DNA from: Oscillospiraceae bacterium
Lineage (GTDB): Bacteria > Bacillota > Clostridia > Oscillospirales > Ruminococcaceae
Length of the DNA stretch: 12,185 nucleotides
Reading direction: 5' to 3'
NCBI GenBank assembly: GCA_031281115.1
Contig: JAITFV010000267.1
Coordinates: forward strand, 1-12,185
The number at the start of each line of letters is the position of its first letter. The first letter of the stretch is position 1. Position numbers and translations under genes: made by a program. Shown here piece by piece: positions 1 through 6,900 of the stretch. The notes under the pieces were generated by a model that made no database searches, was not told where the DNA came from, and was given only the letters and a program-made list of their open reading frames with translations.

Positions 1-54
1 GCAACAGCGCAAGCCCCTTTAACTTAAAAAGCGAAACGCTTTTTAAGTTAAAGG
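1..54. repeat. Partial palindromic repeat, copy 1 (window edge)
   Basis: Bases 1-10 are the right half of a GC-rich hairpin seen complete at 9750-9767 and 12134-12151. They are followed by AAGCCC and then a perfect 18-bp AT-rich palindrome with arms 16-33 and 37-54 and loop AAA. Bases 1-30 are identical to 12142-12171, so the two window ends carry the same repeat in the same orientation. There is no coding potential. It may be a REP/MITE-like dispersed element, but the family is not recognised. Confidence 0.8.
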
Positions 55-62
55 ACTATAAT

Positions 63-95
63 AAAGGCGAGAAGGATTAATTCCCTCTCGCCTTT
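63..95 (-). terminator. Hairpin terminator overlapping the end of the 49-aa gene
   Basis: Arms 63-72 and 86-95 form a perfect 10-bp stem. The stem carries the last codons and the stop of the minus-strand 49-aa ORF in its arm and loop. On the minus strand it is followed by TTATTATAG, a weak U-rich tail. Confidence 0.6.
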
Positions 96-226
96 TGATT
101 CTGCGCTTGTGTATTCTGCTTTTCACTATTGCTCATGTTTGCATGATTCGGAGCGTTGCTGCGGTTTTCTGCATTGTTATTGCTGTTTTTGTTGTTTTTG
201 TTGCCGCCTTTGTTTTTCTTAGCCAT
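77..226 (-). CDS. Small Asn/Lys-rich hydrophilic protein (49 aa), unknown function
   Basis: This 49-residue ORF starts at ATG 226-224 and ends at TAA 79-77. The start has a strong ribosome binding site (GAAAGGAG, about 5 nt before the ATG). The protein begins MAKKNKGGNKNNKNSNNN and ends with a Gln/Asn-rich tail QNTQAQNQKARGN. It has no membrane segment, no Cys and no aromatic residues, so it should be soluble and disordered. The composition resembles small spore-coat or gamma-type acid-soluble spore proteins, but no diagnostic motif is seen and that role is only a guess. A strong terminator at 255-293 separates it from the minus-strand gene before it, and a hairpin overlaps its stop. The good ribosome binding site and the flanking terminators are the main reasons to accept it as a gene. 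Confidence 0.65.
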   Translation of the reverse strand: MAKKNKGGNKNNKNSNNNAENRSNAPNHANMSNSEKQNTQAQNQKARGN

Positions 227-254
227 GGTTTTCTCCTTTCAAACGACCGTAAAA

Positions 255-293
255 AAGAATAAGAGCAGGCAATTCCTGCCTGCTCTTATTCTT
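255..293 (-). terminator. Intrinsic terminator of the 219-aa/48-aa unit
   Basis: A perfect 16-bp stem (255-270 with 278-293) has a 7-nt loop and, on the minus strand, is followed by TTTTTTACGG. It lies 24 bp after the stop of the 48-aa ORF. The arms and U-tract fit an intrinsic terminator well. The A-rich side on the other strand could give weak bidirectional activity. Confidence 0.9.
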
Positions 294-316
294 GCCGCTA
301 TTTACATAATTATACG

Positions 317-463
317 TTAGAAAAGAAATACATACGCAATCGCCAGCATAAGCGGCAGGTCTGCGCTCTCCATGAACAAAAGTATGAGAAGAACTGCAAG
401 CAGCATTAAATCCCTGTCGCTGAGAATGGCATCCACACTTAGTTTTTTTTGAAGTCTTTCCAT
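317..463 (-). CDS. 48-aa hydrophobic ORF; likely C-terminal tail reached by -1 frameshift
   Basis: The ORF runs from ATG 463-461 to TAA 319-317. It reads MERLQKKLSVDAILSDRD, then a hydrophobic segment LMLLAVLLILLF, an acidic turn MESADLP, and a second hydrophobic stretch LMLAIAYVFLF. From memory, this layout (Asp-Arg-Asp, hydrophobic helix, short polar turn with Asp, hydrophobic end) is a common C-terminus of short clostridial proteins of unknown function whose N-terminus resembles the 219-aa gene. Its start lies 25 bp inside that gene, in the -1 frame. A possible ribosome binding site GGGTGG precedes the ATG, so independent coupled translation is possible. Fusion by slippage on the A8C run at 450-442 would instead give a 260-aa product. 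The hydrophobic pattern in this frame supports it being coding; which start is used is unresolved. Confidence 0.7.
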   Translation of the reverse strand: MERLQKKLSVDAILSDRDLMLLAVLLILLFMESADLPLMLAIAYVFLF

Positions 464-1098
464 GAAAAGCCACCCGGAACGCCGCTTTCTCCCCCGGTAG
501 AAAAACCTCTGCCGGTATCGGGGTTATTGCAATTTGTAGAACGCGGCTTCGCGCTGCAGCTCCGCTTGTTGTGCTCGTTTGCGAGTTTATTGAAGTCATG
601 CAGGTTCTGCCTGCCGCGGCTTTCGCAGCGTTTGCGCGGAGGGGGGCGGTCAGGTCTGCCGCTGCAGGTATCCTCGCAGCTCTTGAAGCTGCGGAAAGGA
701 TACTCGGCGTCCTCTGCTTCCTCTTCCTCGTAAATATCTTCGATTTCCTCGTCGGGGAAGTTGATTTCTTCCGCTTCAGGCTCTACTTCAGGTTCTTCAA
801 TAATTACCGGCGCTTTTTCCGCAGCTTTTTCTATGACTACAGGCTTTTCCACAATTTTTTCTACGATAACAGGCTTCTCTATAATCTTCTCGACGACTAC
901 AGGCTTTTCTATAACCTTCTCTACAACTACGGGCTTTTCTATAATTTTCTCGACCGGTTCTTCAACCGGCACTTCTGCAATCTTCTCGGCGGCTGCCGGT
1001 TCAGGCGCACGTTTCGCCATATCCATAGCCATCTTCATATAATCCGATTGCTTTTTTTCAAGCTCGGACGGGTGAATATTTTCTCGCTTCCATTCCAT
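439..1098 (-). CDS. Clostridial protein of unknown function with EKPVVVEK repeats (219 aa)
   Basis: The ATG at 1098 has a ribosome binding site CGGAGG about 9 nt upstream. Residues 1-30 (MEWKRENIHPSELEKKQSDY...) form a charged helix-like head. Residues about 45-93 are a ten-residue repeat of the type EKPVVVEKII, present about four to five times. Residues about 98-128 are very acidic. Residues 130-219 form a basic, Cys/Asn/Gly-rich tail ending WKDFKKN. There is no signal peptide or membrane segment in this frame, so the reading as written is cytosolic and probably extended. TonB-like EK/PV repeats can act as stiff spacers, but there is no TonB domain here. The stop codon directly follows an A8C run, and the next ORF continues in the -1 frame with two hydrophobic stretches. 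The complete protein may therefore be 260 aa and membrane-attached. Function unknown. Confidence 0.8.
   Translation of the reverse strand: MEWKRENIHPSELEKKQSDYMKMAMDMAKRAPEPAAAEKIAEVPVEEPVEKIIEKPVVVEKVIEKPVVVEKIIEKPVIVEKIVEKPVVIEKAAEKAPVIIEEPEVEPEAEEINFPDEEIEDIYEEEEAEDAEYPFRSFKSCEDTCSGRPDRPPPRKRCESRGRQNLHDFNKLANEHNKRSCSAKPRSTNCNNPDTGRGFSTGGESGVPGGFSWKDFKKN
831..960 (-). repeat. 30-bp tandem repeat coding for EKPVVVEKII units
   Basis: Units begin at about 841, 871, 901 and 931 on the plus strand, with a partial unit before the first. They differ from each other mainly at third codon positions, and the period of 30 bp keeps the frame. The units encode the ten-residue repeat of the 219-aa protein. 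The number of units could vary between strains. Confidence 0.85.
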
Positions 1099-1149
1099 TT
1101 TAAGTAACCTCCGAATATGTAATTTTTATGGCAATTCCATTAGACCTGT

Positions 1150-1210
1150 CCTAAAACCCGTTCGTGGCGAAGTTTTAGGCAAATTTCCCGCCTTGTTGCA
1201 AAACTTCGCC
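1150..1210 (-). other. Overlapping alternative hairpins between the 117-aa and 219-aa genes
   Basis: Arms 1150-1157 and 1172-1179 pair over 8 bp, with an inner TTCG/CGAA pairing at 1161-1164/1168-1171. Bases 1166-1176 also pair perfectly with 1200-1210 (11 bp). The two pairings share bases and exclude each other. There is no clear U-tract. The region could be a processing site, a weak terminator for the upstream pair of genes, or an attenuator-like leader for the 219-aa gene. Confidence 0.5.
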
Positions 1211-1241
1211 TCGCAAGCCGCGGAACCCTGTTATCCATTTA

Positions 1242-1595
1242 TTAAAACATTTTATCAAACAAACCGCTTTCCCGCAAAAACGGCAGCAGCGCCGTAATTT
1301 TCACTATTTTGATTGCGGTGTCTATTTTATCTTTGTTTTCCTCACGCAGATGCGGTTTCAAGGCGCGCAAAAGCTCGGTGTTTTTATCGGGGCTGTTGTA
1401 ACGTGAAAAAACCTCGCCCGCTTTCATCAGCATATCGAAGTCGATGTTCTCGAAGAAGCTGCTGAAGTCACCGGAGGCGCCGGAGGCGGAATCGGACGTG
1501 CCGTATTCAGCCGAGGAAACATTTTCTTCGCCGCCCTCATTATTCAGCGCCGACAGAAGCGACTGCAACATATCCGACATATTATTTTGTGCCAT
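1242..1595 (-). CDS. Conserved clostridial-type small protein (117 aa), unknown function
   Basis: The ATG at 1595 follows AGGTGAGG with a short spacer, 14 bp after the stop of the 74-aa gene, so the two are probably cotranscribed and translationally linked. Residues 1-19 form an amphipathic start (MAQNNMSDMLQSLLSALNN). Residues 20-46 are a Ser/Gly/Asp/Glu-rich flexible linker. Residues 47-65 are Phe-rich (FSSFFENIDFDML). Residues 73-117 form a helical C-terminal part with LLRALKPHLREENKDKID and AIKIVKITALLPFLRESGLF. From memory, this C-terminal pattern (a leucine-rich head, then a K-x2-K-I-D-x-A-I-K-I helix) is common in uncharacterised Oscillospiraceae proteins. There are no Cys residues, enzyme motifs or signal peptide. 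The family role is not known to me. Confidence 0.8.
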   Translation of the reverse strand: MAQNNMSDMLQSLLSALNNEGGEENVSSAEYGTSDSASGASGDFSSFFENIDFDMLMKAGEVFSRYNSPDKNTELLRALKPHLREENKDKIDTAIKIVKITALLPFLRESGLFDKMF

Positions 1596-1609
1596 GTTGC
1601 CTCACCTCG

Positions 1610-1834
1610 CTATTTTTTCATCTGCCGCATCATTGCCGCCGCCTGCGGGTTGCCCATAATTTTTTCCATGGCTGTGCCGTTTTCCAAGATGGATTTCATT
1701 TTCTGCTTGTCTGCCGGCTTCATGTTGGCGAGAACGCTGTTCATGTCCCCTTTTTCGAGTGCATTCATTAGGTTTTCGGGCTTCATGCCGAGCTTTGCGC
1801 TTGCTGTTTTTACCAATTTTTCAATGCCGTTCAT
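1610..1834 (-). CDS. Met-rich helical small protein (74 aa), unknown function
   Basis: The ATG at 1834 has an excellent ribosome binding site, AAGGAGG, about 8 nt upstream. The protein is predicted to be nearly all helical: MNGIEKLVKTASAKLGM, then a KPENLMNALEKGDMN segment, then KQKMKSILENGTAMEKIMGN and a Met-rich tail AAAMMRQMKK. Eleven of 74 residues are Met. The repeated N-x-L/M pattern suggests two or three short amphipathic helices that could bind a partner. It is the first gene of the minus-strand set and is divergent from the metallophosphoesterase gene, with which it shares the 137-bp AT-rich gap. I do not recognise a characterised family. It is tightly spaced with the 117-aa gene, so the two products probably act together. 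Confidence 0.8.
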   Translation of the reverse strand: MNGIEKLVKTASAKLGMKPENLMNALEKGDMNSVLANMKPADKQKMKSILENGTAMEKIMGNPQAAAMMRQMKK

Positions 1835-1907
1835 AATATTTTCCTCCTTACAGTTTATTAAAATAATAACAAAAATATGTATTTATAAAGTTTTAATATA
1901 AAATAGA

Positions 1908-1936
1908 TTGACTTTTAAGAATAATTTGGTTATAAT
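1908..1936 (+). promoter_or_regulatory. Consensus sigma-A promoter for the phosphoesterase gene
   Basis: The -35 box TTGACT is at 1908-1913 and the -10 box TATAAT at 1931-1936, with a 17-bp spacer. An AT-rich stretch upstream (1853-1905) may act as an UP-like element and also contain the divergent promoter for the minus-strand genes, which I could not assign. The distance to the ATG allows a leader of about 28 nt. Confidence 0.85.
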
Positions 1937-1971
1937 ATTAATTACAGATAGAATTCGATTCGGGGAAAGGG

Positions 1972-2460
1972 ATGATTCAAGAAATGAAAATTACGGTAGT
2001 AGCGGATTCACACAAGAACTTCGAAGCATTGAAGAACGTAGCGGAAGCAAATACGGACTCGGATTTGTTCATTCACTTAGGTGACGGGCAGTATGAGCTT
2101 ATTGACGTTGCGAACCTCTACCCGAACATGAAATTCGTTTTTATCAAGGGCAACGTTGACTTCGGGAGCATAAAGGAAGAGCGCGTCATAACCATGGGCG
2201 AGCATAAGTTTTTTTGCGCTCACGGGCATACGCTTGATGTTCATGACGGGTTGGATTCACTTTTGGATAAGGCGATTTTCTTCGAGTGCAAAATCGCACT
2301 CTACGCTCATACGCATATTTATAAAACAGATTTCATCGACGGCGTTTATGTAATGAACCCGGGCAGCATATCCGAGCCGAGAGGGAAAAATCCGCCTACA
2401 TACGGAATTATCGAAACCGCCGATGACGCAACAATAAAAATGAAAATCGTTGAAATATAG
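1972..2460 (+). CDS. YfcE/MJ0936-type metallophosphoesterase
   Basis: This 162-aa protein has all the motifs of the calcineurin-like phosphoesterase fold in its short bacterial form: D-x-H (D12, H14), GD (G37-D38), GN (G60-N61), GH (H84, H86) and GH-type HTH (H113, H115). NPGS at 129-132 is also typical. These residues bind two metal ions, usually Mn, in the active site. Members hydrolyse phosphodiesters or monoesters in the cytosol; the natural substrate is usually unknown and cannot be read from the sequence. The length is normal for the family. The start is ambiguous: ATG 1972 sits directly after GGGGAAAGG, while ATG 1984 (Met5, MKITVVADSH) matches the usual family N-terminus and has a spacer of about 12 nt. 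pilT begins 72 bp downstream, but I see no functional link beyond position. Confidence 0.93.
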   Translation: MIQEMKITVVADSHKNFEALKNVAEANTDSDLFIHLGDGQYELIDVANLYPNMKFVFIKGNVDFGSIKEERVITMGEHKFFCAHGHTLDVHDGLDSLLDKAIFFECKIALYAHTHIYKTDFIDGVYVMNPGSISEPRGKNPPTYGIIETADDATIKMKIVEI

Positions 2461-2478
2461 GCAATTGACAGCAATTGC
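2461..2478. other. Short palindrome directly after the phosphoesterase stop
   Basis: A 7-bp stem (2461-2467 with 2472-2478) with a 4-nt loop follows the stop codon. It overlaps a TTGACA hexamer at 2465-2470, but no -10 box lies at a proper 16-18 bp distance (TATATT at 2492 gives 21 bp). It could be a weak terminator or an operator; a separate pilT promoter is possible but not convincing. Confidence 0.35.
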
Positions 2479-2532
2479 TCATTGTAAATTGTATATTATC
2501 AATTATCATATTATGCAAGGGGGATTAAATCC

Positions 2533-3687
2533 GTGAAAGATGTAATGATAAACGATATACTTGATGAATCGCGGGAACTCGGCTGTTCTGACTTGCATTT
2601 TACTGCCGGCTTGCCGCCGATGGTGCGTCTGCACGGCAGAATCCAGAAGCTGCCCGGCTATCCCGACTGCACAGAACCAATCATAGTCAACGTAATCAAT
2701 CAAATTACGACATTAAAACACAAACAAGTCATTCAGCGCGGCGACGACGCTGACTTTTCCTATGTAAGCTCGGCGGGACACAGGCACAGAGTAAACGTTT
2801 ACCGTCAGCGCGGCTATCACGCGATTGCGTTCAGGCTGCTCCGCAATGACATTCCGACGCTTGCGGATTTAATGCTTCCGCCGCTCCTTGCGGAATTTTC
2901 GCTCCGTCCGAGAGGACTTATACTTGTAACGGGCCCCACCGGCTCGGGTAAGTCAACAACACTCGCGGCGATGATTGACCATATAAACAGACACAAAAAC
3001 TGCCACATCATCACGATTGAAGACCCTATAGAATATTTACATACACACAAGCAGTCCATGATAAACCAGCGCGAAGTCAACGTTGACGTAAACAGTTTCG
3101 CGCTCGCGCTGAGGGCTGCGCTCCGTGAAGACCCCGACGTCATACTCGTAGGAGAGATGCGTGACTTTGAAACTATAGCCGCTGCTGTAACCGCAGCGGA
3201 AACAGGACACCTTGTTCTGTCCACGCTGCACACCACCGGAGCTTCCGAGACGCTCGACAGAATTATTGACACATACCCGCCTCACGCGCAGGGGCAGTGC
3301 CGCTCGCAGCTCGCGAACAACGTTGTCGGCATTGTTTCACAGACGCTTGTCCCCACTGCTGACGGCAAAGGGCGCGTTGCGGCTATGGAGCTGCTGAACT
3401 CCACGGACGCAATCGCGGCACTCATCCGCGAGGGCAAAACTTATCAGGTTCCGAGCTCAATAGCGACAGGGCGCGCTAAGGGAATGTTCACGCTTGACCA
3501 AGACCTCGCAAGGCTTACCGCACAGGGCAGAATTACGAGAGAGGAAGCGCTGACACGCTGCCAGGAACCGAACGAATTCATCAGGTATCTTGACGCGGCG
3601 CATCTGAACCTCAGGACGAGCCAGCCTACGCAGGTAAGCGCAAAAGCAGGCGCACGCAGAGCCATCGACGACCCGTTAATCAATTAG
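2533..3687 (+). CDS. pilT: PilT, type IV pilus retraction ATPase
   Basis: This is a 384-aa hexameric secretion ATPase of the PilT/GspE superfamily that powers pilus retraction at the cytosolic face of the membrane. The N-terminal PAS-like domain (about 1-110) contains the SDLHFTAG and RLHGRI motifs. Walker A is GPTGSGKST at 134-142. The Asp box ITIEDPIEY is at 160-168. Walker B DVILVGEMRD is at 202-211, with catalytic E208. The His box is TGHLVLSTLHTTGA at 224-237. AIAALIREGKTYQ at 293-305 corresponds to the AIRNLIRE signature that separates PilT from PilB/GspE, and no zinc-binding tetracysteine of PilB type is present. The start is GTG 2533, because AAGGGGG at 2517-2523 is well placed for it and too far from ATG 2545. 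The tail after about 355 is Gln/Ser/Ala-rich and not conserved in my view. No pilB, pilC or pilM-Q homologue lies in this window. Confidence 0.95.
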   Translation: MKDVMINDILDESRELGCSDLHFTAGLPPMVRLHGRIQKLPGYPDCTEPIIVNVINQITTLKHKQVIQRGDDADFSYVSSAGHRHRVNVYRQRGYHAIAFRLLRNDIPTLADLMLPPLLAEFSLRPRGLILVTGPTGSGKSTTLAAMIDHINRHKNCHIITIEDPIEYLHTHKQSMINQREVNVDVNSFALALRAALREDPDVILVGEMRDFETIAAAVTAAETGHLVLSTLHTTGASETLDRIIDTYPPHAQGQCRSQLANNVVGIVSQTLVPTADGKGRVAAMELLNSTDAIAALIREGKTYQVPSSIATGRAKGMFTLDQDLARLTAQGRITREEALTRCQEPNEFIRYLDAAHLNLRTSQPTQVSAKAGARRAIDDPLIN

Positions 3688-3718
3688 GAATTGCCAAGAA
3701 ATAAACTTAACAATTCCT
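3686..3718 (+). other. Weak hairpin at the pilT stop codon
   Basis: Arms 3686-3693 and 3711-3718 (AGGAATTG/CAATTCCT) form an 8-bp stem with a 17-nt loop, overlapping the TAG stop. A short TTTA follows. It may be an auxiliary terminator or RNA-stabilising hairpin ahead of the stronger one at 3752-3796. Confidence 0.4.
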
Positions 3719-3751
3719 TTAGGATGGATTATAACTTTAACAGGTGAATTT

Positions 3752-3809
3752 TCTCTTAACAGCAAATCAATTTAAAACTGATTTACTGTTAAGAGATTTT
3801 TACATTTTT
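3752..3809 (+). terminator. Terminator after pilT
   Basis: Arms 3752-3769 and 3779-3796 form an 18-bp stem with a single mismatch (C3763 opposite A3785) and a 9-nt loop, followed by TTTTTACATTTTT at 3797-3809. This separates pilT transcription from the pilin genes downstream. The stem is AT-rich for an intrinsic terminator but long. Confidence 0.75.
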
Positions 3810-3862
3810 CGTAAATTCCTTCGTCGTTTTGCACAAATATTTTTCATATCGTAATTTTTATA

Positions 3863-3891
3863 TTGACAAAAAGACTATTTGCATATATAAT
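3863..3891 (+). promoter_or_regulatory. Consensus sigma-A promoter of the pilin gene cluster
   Basis: TTGACA at 3863-3868 and TATAAT at 3886-3891 are both exact consensus boxes with a 17-bp spacer. The flanking sequence is AT-rich. This predicts strong vegetative transcription of the giant pilin gene, unless the leader or an unseen repressor limits it. Confidence 0.9.
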
Positions 3892-3898
3892 ATAGAAA

Positions 3899-3989
3899 GG
3901 TATATTTATTATTAAACGTAACACTATATGTTGTTGTGTCAGCTGAGAATCTGCCGACTGTATATGCTTGTTTTGGGAGGGCATAAATT
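3899..3989 (+). other. About 90-nt untranslated leader of the giant pilin gene
   Basis: The predicted transcript has a leader from about 3899 to the ATG at 3990. It contains GGGAGGG at 3976-3982 as ribosome binding site, and weak pairing between ACAC and GTGT at about 3921-3941. I checked for c-di-GMP riboswitch hallmarks, which often precede clostridial pilus genes, and did not find them. Together with the terminator and the promoter this accounts for the 302-bp gap after pilT; I see no gene in the gap. Confidence 0.45.
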
Positions 3990-6900
3990 ATGTTCATAAA
4001 AAATTTACAAAGGCTGCGCGCAAAACCCGGCTTTACATTAGTGGAGCTTGTGGCGGTTATTGCCATAATAGGAATTCTTGCGACTGTTACCATCCCTGTG
4101 TCTGTGTCGCTTGTCCGGCGCGGGCAGCAAACGAACCGCACGAACATAGCGCGGAACATATATGTTCTTGTGCAGAATCATCTCACCAAAAGCGCAGCGG
4201 AAAGAACACTCAAAACGACCTTCACCGGTTATAACTTTGAGTTGAATGCGAACGGTTTCGTGACCGATGACTTCTGCCCTATAGTGCTTGCTCAGAACAG
4301 CGTGTTCCAGCAGCTTGGAACAATGGGCGGCGAGTTTCCGGCGGAAGAAATTCTGCTCAACAACGAGGATAATATCCGCTTTATAAGCAAGCCCCGGGGC
4401 TATGTACCGGGAGCAGGCACCCCCGAACAAGACGTCTTTTTCTTCATGCTGGAAAGTTTAATCCTTGACGGTGATATTCTGCAGGAAGCCATCCTCATGG
4501 AGTACAACGCCAGAACAGGCAATGTTTTGTCAATTTTCTACGGCAATGCGCTGCAGGATGAGTTTACATACATGGCTGCTGATTTAGAAAATGACAGCAA
4601 TATAACCGGTCCCCGCGGCGAAGAATACCACATCATCGCCATTGAGCGCAGACAGGGTTTCTTCGGCGTGAGAGAAACCGGTGTTCCCCCGCTCGTTATC
4701 GGAACAAGCCGCGACATAGCGAACGTTTATGACGGCGCAGAGCGCGGATTAGAGGCTCGTTCTCCTTTCGGAGGCAGCGAAATACGCAATAAGGTGAATG
4801 TGCTTTACACCGAGTTTATATTAGAAGGAACAGGTCCCGGAGCAATAGACGGCTACTCTTTTGAGTTAGTGTGCGCCAGAACCGATGTTTCTATTGTCCC
4901 CCCCGCTTCGGGCGCCTCTGTCGCAACCAACTTTTACAGCGCCGTTTCTTCGGGTTCGGGGAACATGATTTACCATGATGTCAACCGTCCTGTCGCCTGC
5001 GTTGAAGTGCAGTGCAATGACCCTCTTACCGATGCGTGTACAACCGTGTGTCAGGGCTTCGTCAGATATGTTTGGGTCTTAGATTACTTCGGTGAAGATG
5101 AACTTGAAATGGGCAACGACATCAGCAGAAGCGTTTTCCCTTCGGACGTAACACCGACTAACGTCAGAGCCCGCGCTACGAGAGCCGACGGCGTTGCCGC
5201 AACTTCTCTCACTGTCGCGAATACTCTTTTCGCACGTGAGCTGACGTCCGGCAATTTTGAAATAACAACAGCAAGACACTTGAATAACGTGCGTCACGCA
5301 ATGCTGCAACCCTGCGTGTGCGAAACGGCATGTGCTGATGCGCCTTTGTGCAATAACAAAAATTTCAGGCAAACAGTCGATATAAATATGGCACGTCCTG
5401 AAAATAAAATCAGCAGCTTTGAACCCCTCGGCGTTCTGAGAGGTTCATACCGCGCTCTGTCTGTAGTGGGCGAAAGCAGCAACAGCACACAGCTGTATGC
5501 AATCACAAACCTCAATATATCCGGAGGTGAAAATACAGGTCTGTTCAACGAGGTAAAAGGCACCGTAGACGGTCTTATTCTAAGGAATGCCGCTATATCG
5601 GGCGCGAGCGGAGGCGCTGTCGCCGGCACGAATTCAGGCTGGATTAACAGAGTTGTAATAACAGAATCAACAATCGATATGAGCAGCGGCGCATATGCCG
5701 GAGGAATCGCCGGTATTAATGCTGCAGGTGCGCTAATCCGTGACAGCTTAGTCAGAGGTACAAACATTTCCGGCGGCGCATTCACGGGCGGAATCGCCGG
5801 CGGAAACTACGGAATCAGCGCAATCGGCGCAGATTATGGCGTCAAAAGAAGCGCCGTAGAGGATTCGTTTATTTCCGGCGGGTCTGATATAGGCGGAATC
5901 GTCGGTTTTAACCGGGGAGACATTGCAGACGTTTACTTCCTGTCAACATCGCGCACGACAGATTTTCCTCAGCCGATACAATCGAACGGCGGAGGCATCG
6001 CGGGACGCAACTACACCGACCCTGACAATCCCTCCGGTAACGGAGATATTTCTCGTGCGCTATTCATCGCGCCCGCTCCGAGCATACCCTGCCCCGCAAA
6101 TGCTGAAATAAGTGCCTGCAACGCAGCAAACTGCAACACGCATATTTTCCCGATTACCCGTGAAGGCGATGTACGCCGCGACCCCTCCCACCCGGTAAAC
6201 AGCTTTTATCTCGCGGGCCGTAATTATTCAATCGGGTTTTATACTGATGGCGAGAATTATAACTCGTCCATAACATCAGAGTTTACTGTAGGACACGTCA
6301 ACCCGGATATCAACAGCCTGTCAACCGACTTTTTAAATAAAGTATGGATTGATTTCGCTGCTGGCGAAAAATTTACAAACTGGAAAGAAGGGCCCGGTAC
6401 CCCGGAGTACCCCTATCCCGTTCTGCGGGTTTTGTCTGACCTTTTGCCTGACCCCGAGAGCTGGCCTGCCGCCGGCGGCAGAAGAGAAATTTCGAGAGAA
6501 CCCTTAGGCGCGCCCCTTTCTAACAGTATGTTTAACCTAAACTTTATAAACGGCGACTTTAACGCGCCGAAGCAAAACCCAATCACCGGTATCCCGCTCA
6601 CAGGCGCAAATCATTTCAACAACGAGGGCGTAGCCACCGATTCAACTAATACATGGCGCACGGGAGCCGCCAACGGTCACATTGCCGGCAATAATAACTC
6701 TTTCTGGGTTTATTACAATCCCGATTTCGTGCAAGGGTGGAATATAAGGCCGGTAGACTTGAATAACTACGGACGCTGGCGCTTCGACAATGCCTCATTT
6801 ACAGGCACAGCCGGGCATGCCACCTCATACAGCAACAGCGCTAACCCTGCGGGCTGGCGTAATGAAGGTTTCGGAAACTTTTGGATTTGGAACGCATTCG

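Noticed and set aside
1..54. CRISPR array or part of one at the window ends
   Set aside because: The repeats are palindromes without regularly spaced unique spacers, only a few copies exist, and no cas gene is present.
219..599. Minus-strand ORF of 126 aa covering the 48-aa ORF and the gap
   Set aside because: It reads through the strong terminator at 255-293, has no pattern of a real protein, and the 48-aa frame shows clear hydrophobic segments instead.
571..1107. Plus-strand ORF of 178 aa rich in Phe/Tyr/Leu opposite the EKPVVVEK gene
   Set aside because: It is the antisense reading of the repetitive coding region, has no good ribosome binding site, and its odd composition follows from the repeat on the other strand.
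2461..2532. A separate strong promoter for pilT starting from TTGACA at 2465
   Set aside because: No -10 box lies at 16-18 bp; the nearest TATATT is 21 bp away, so it is not listed as a promoter.
2533..3687. PilB or GspE assembly/secretion ATPase
   Set aside because: Length, lack of the tetracysteine zinc site and the AIRNLIRE-like motif at 293-305 indicate PilT.
3899..3989. c-di-GMP riboswitch in the leader of the giant pilin gene
   Set aside because: Such riboswitches precede clostridial pilus genes, but the leader is only about 90 nt and I see neither the class I core elements nor a convincing class II fold.
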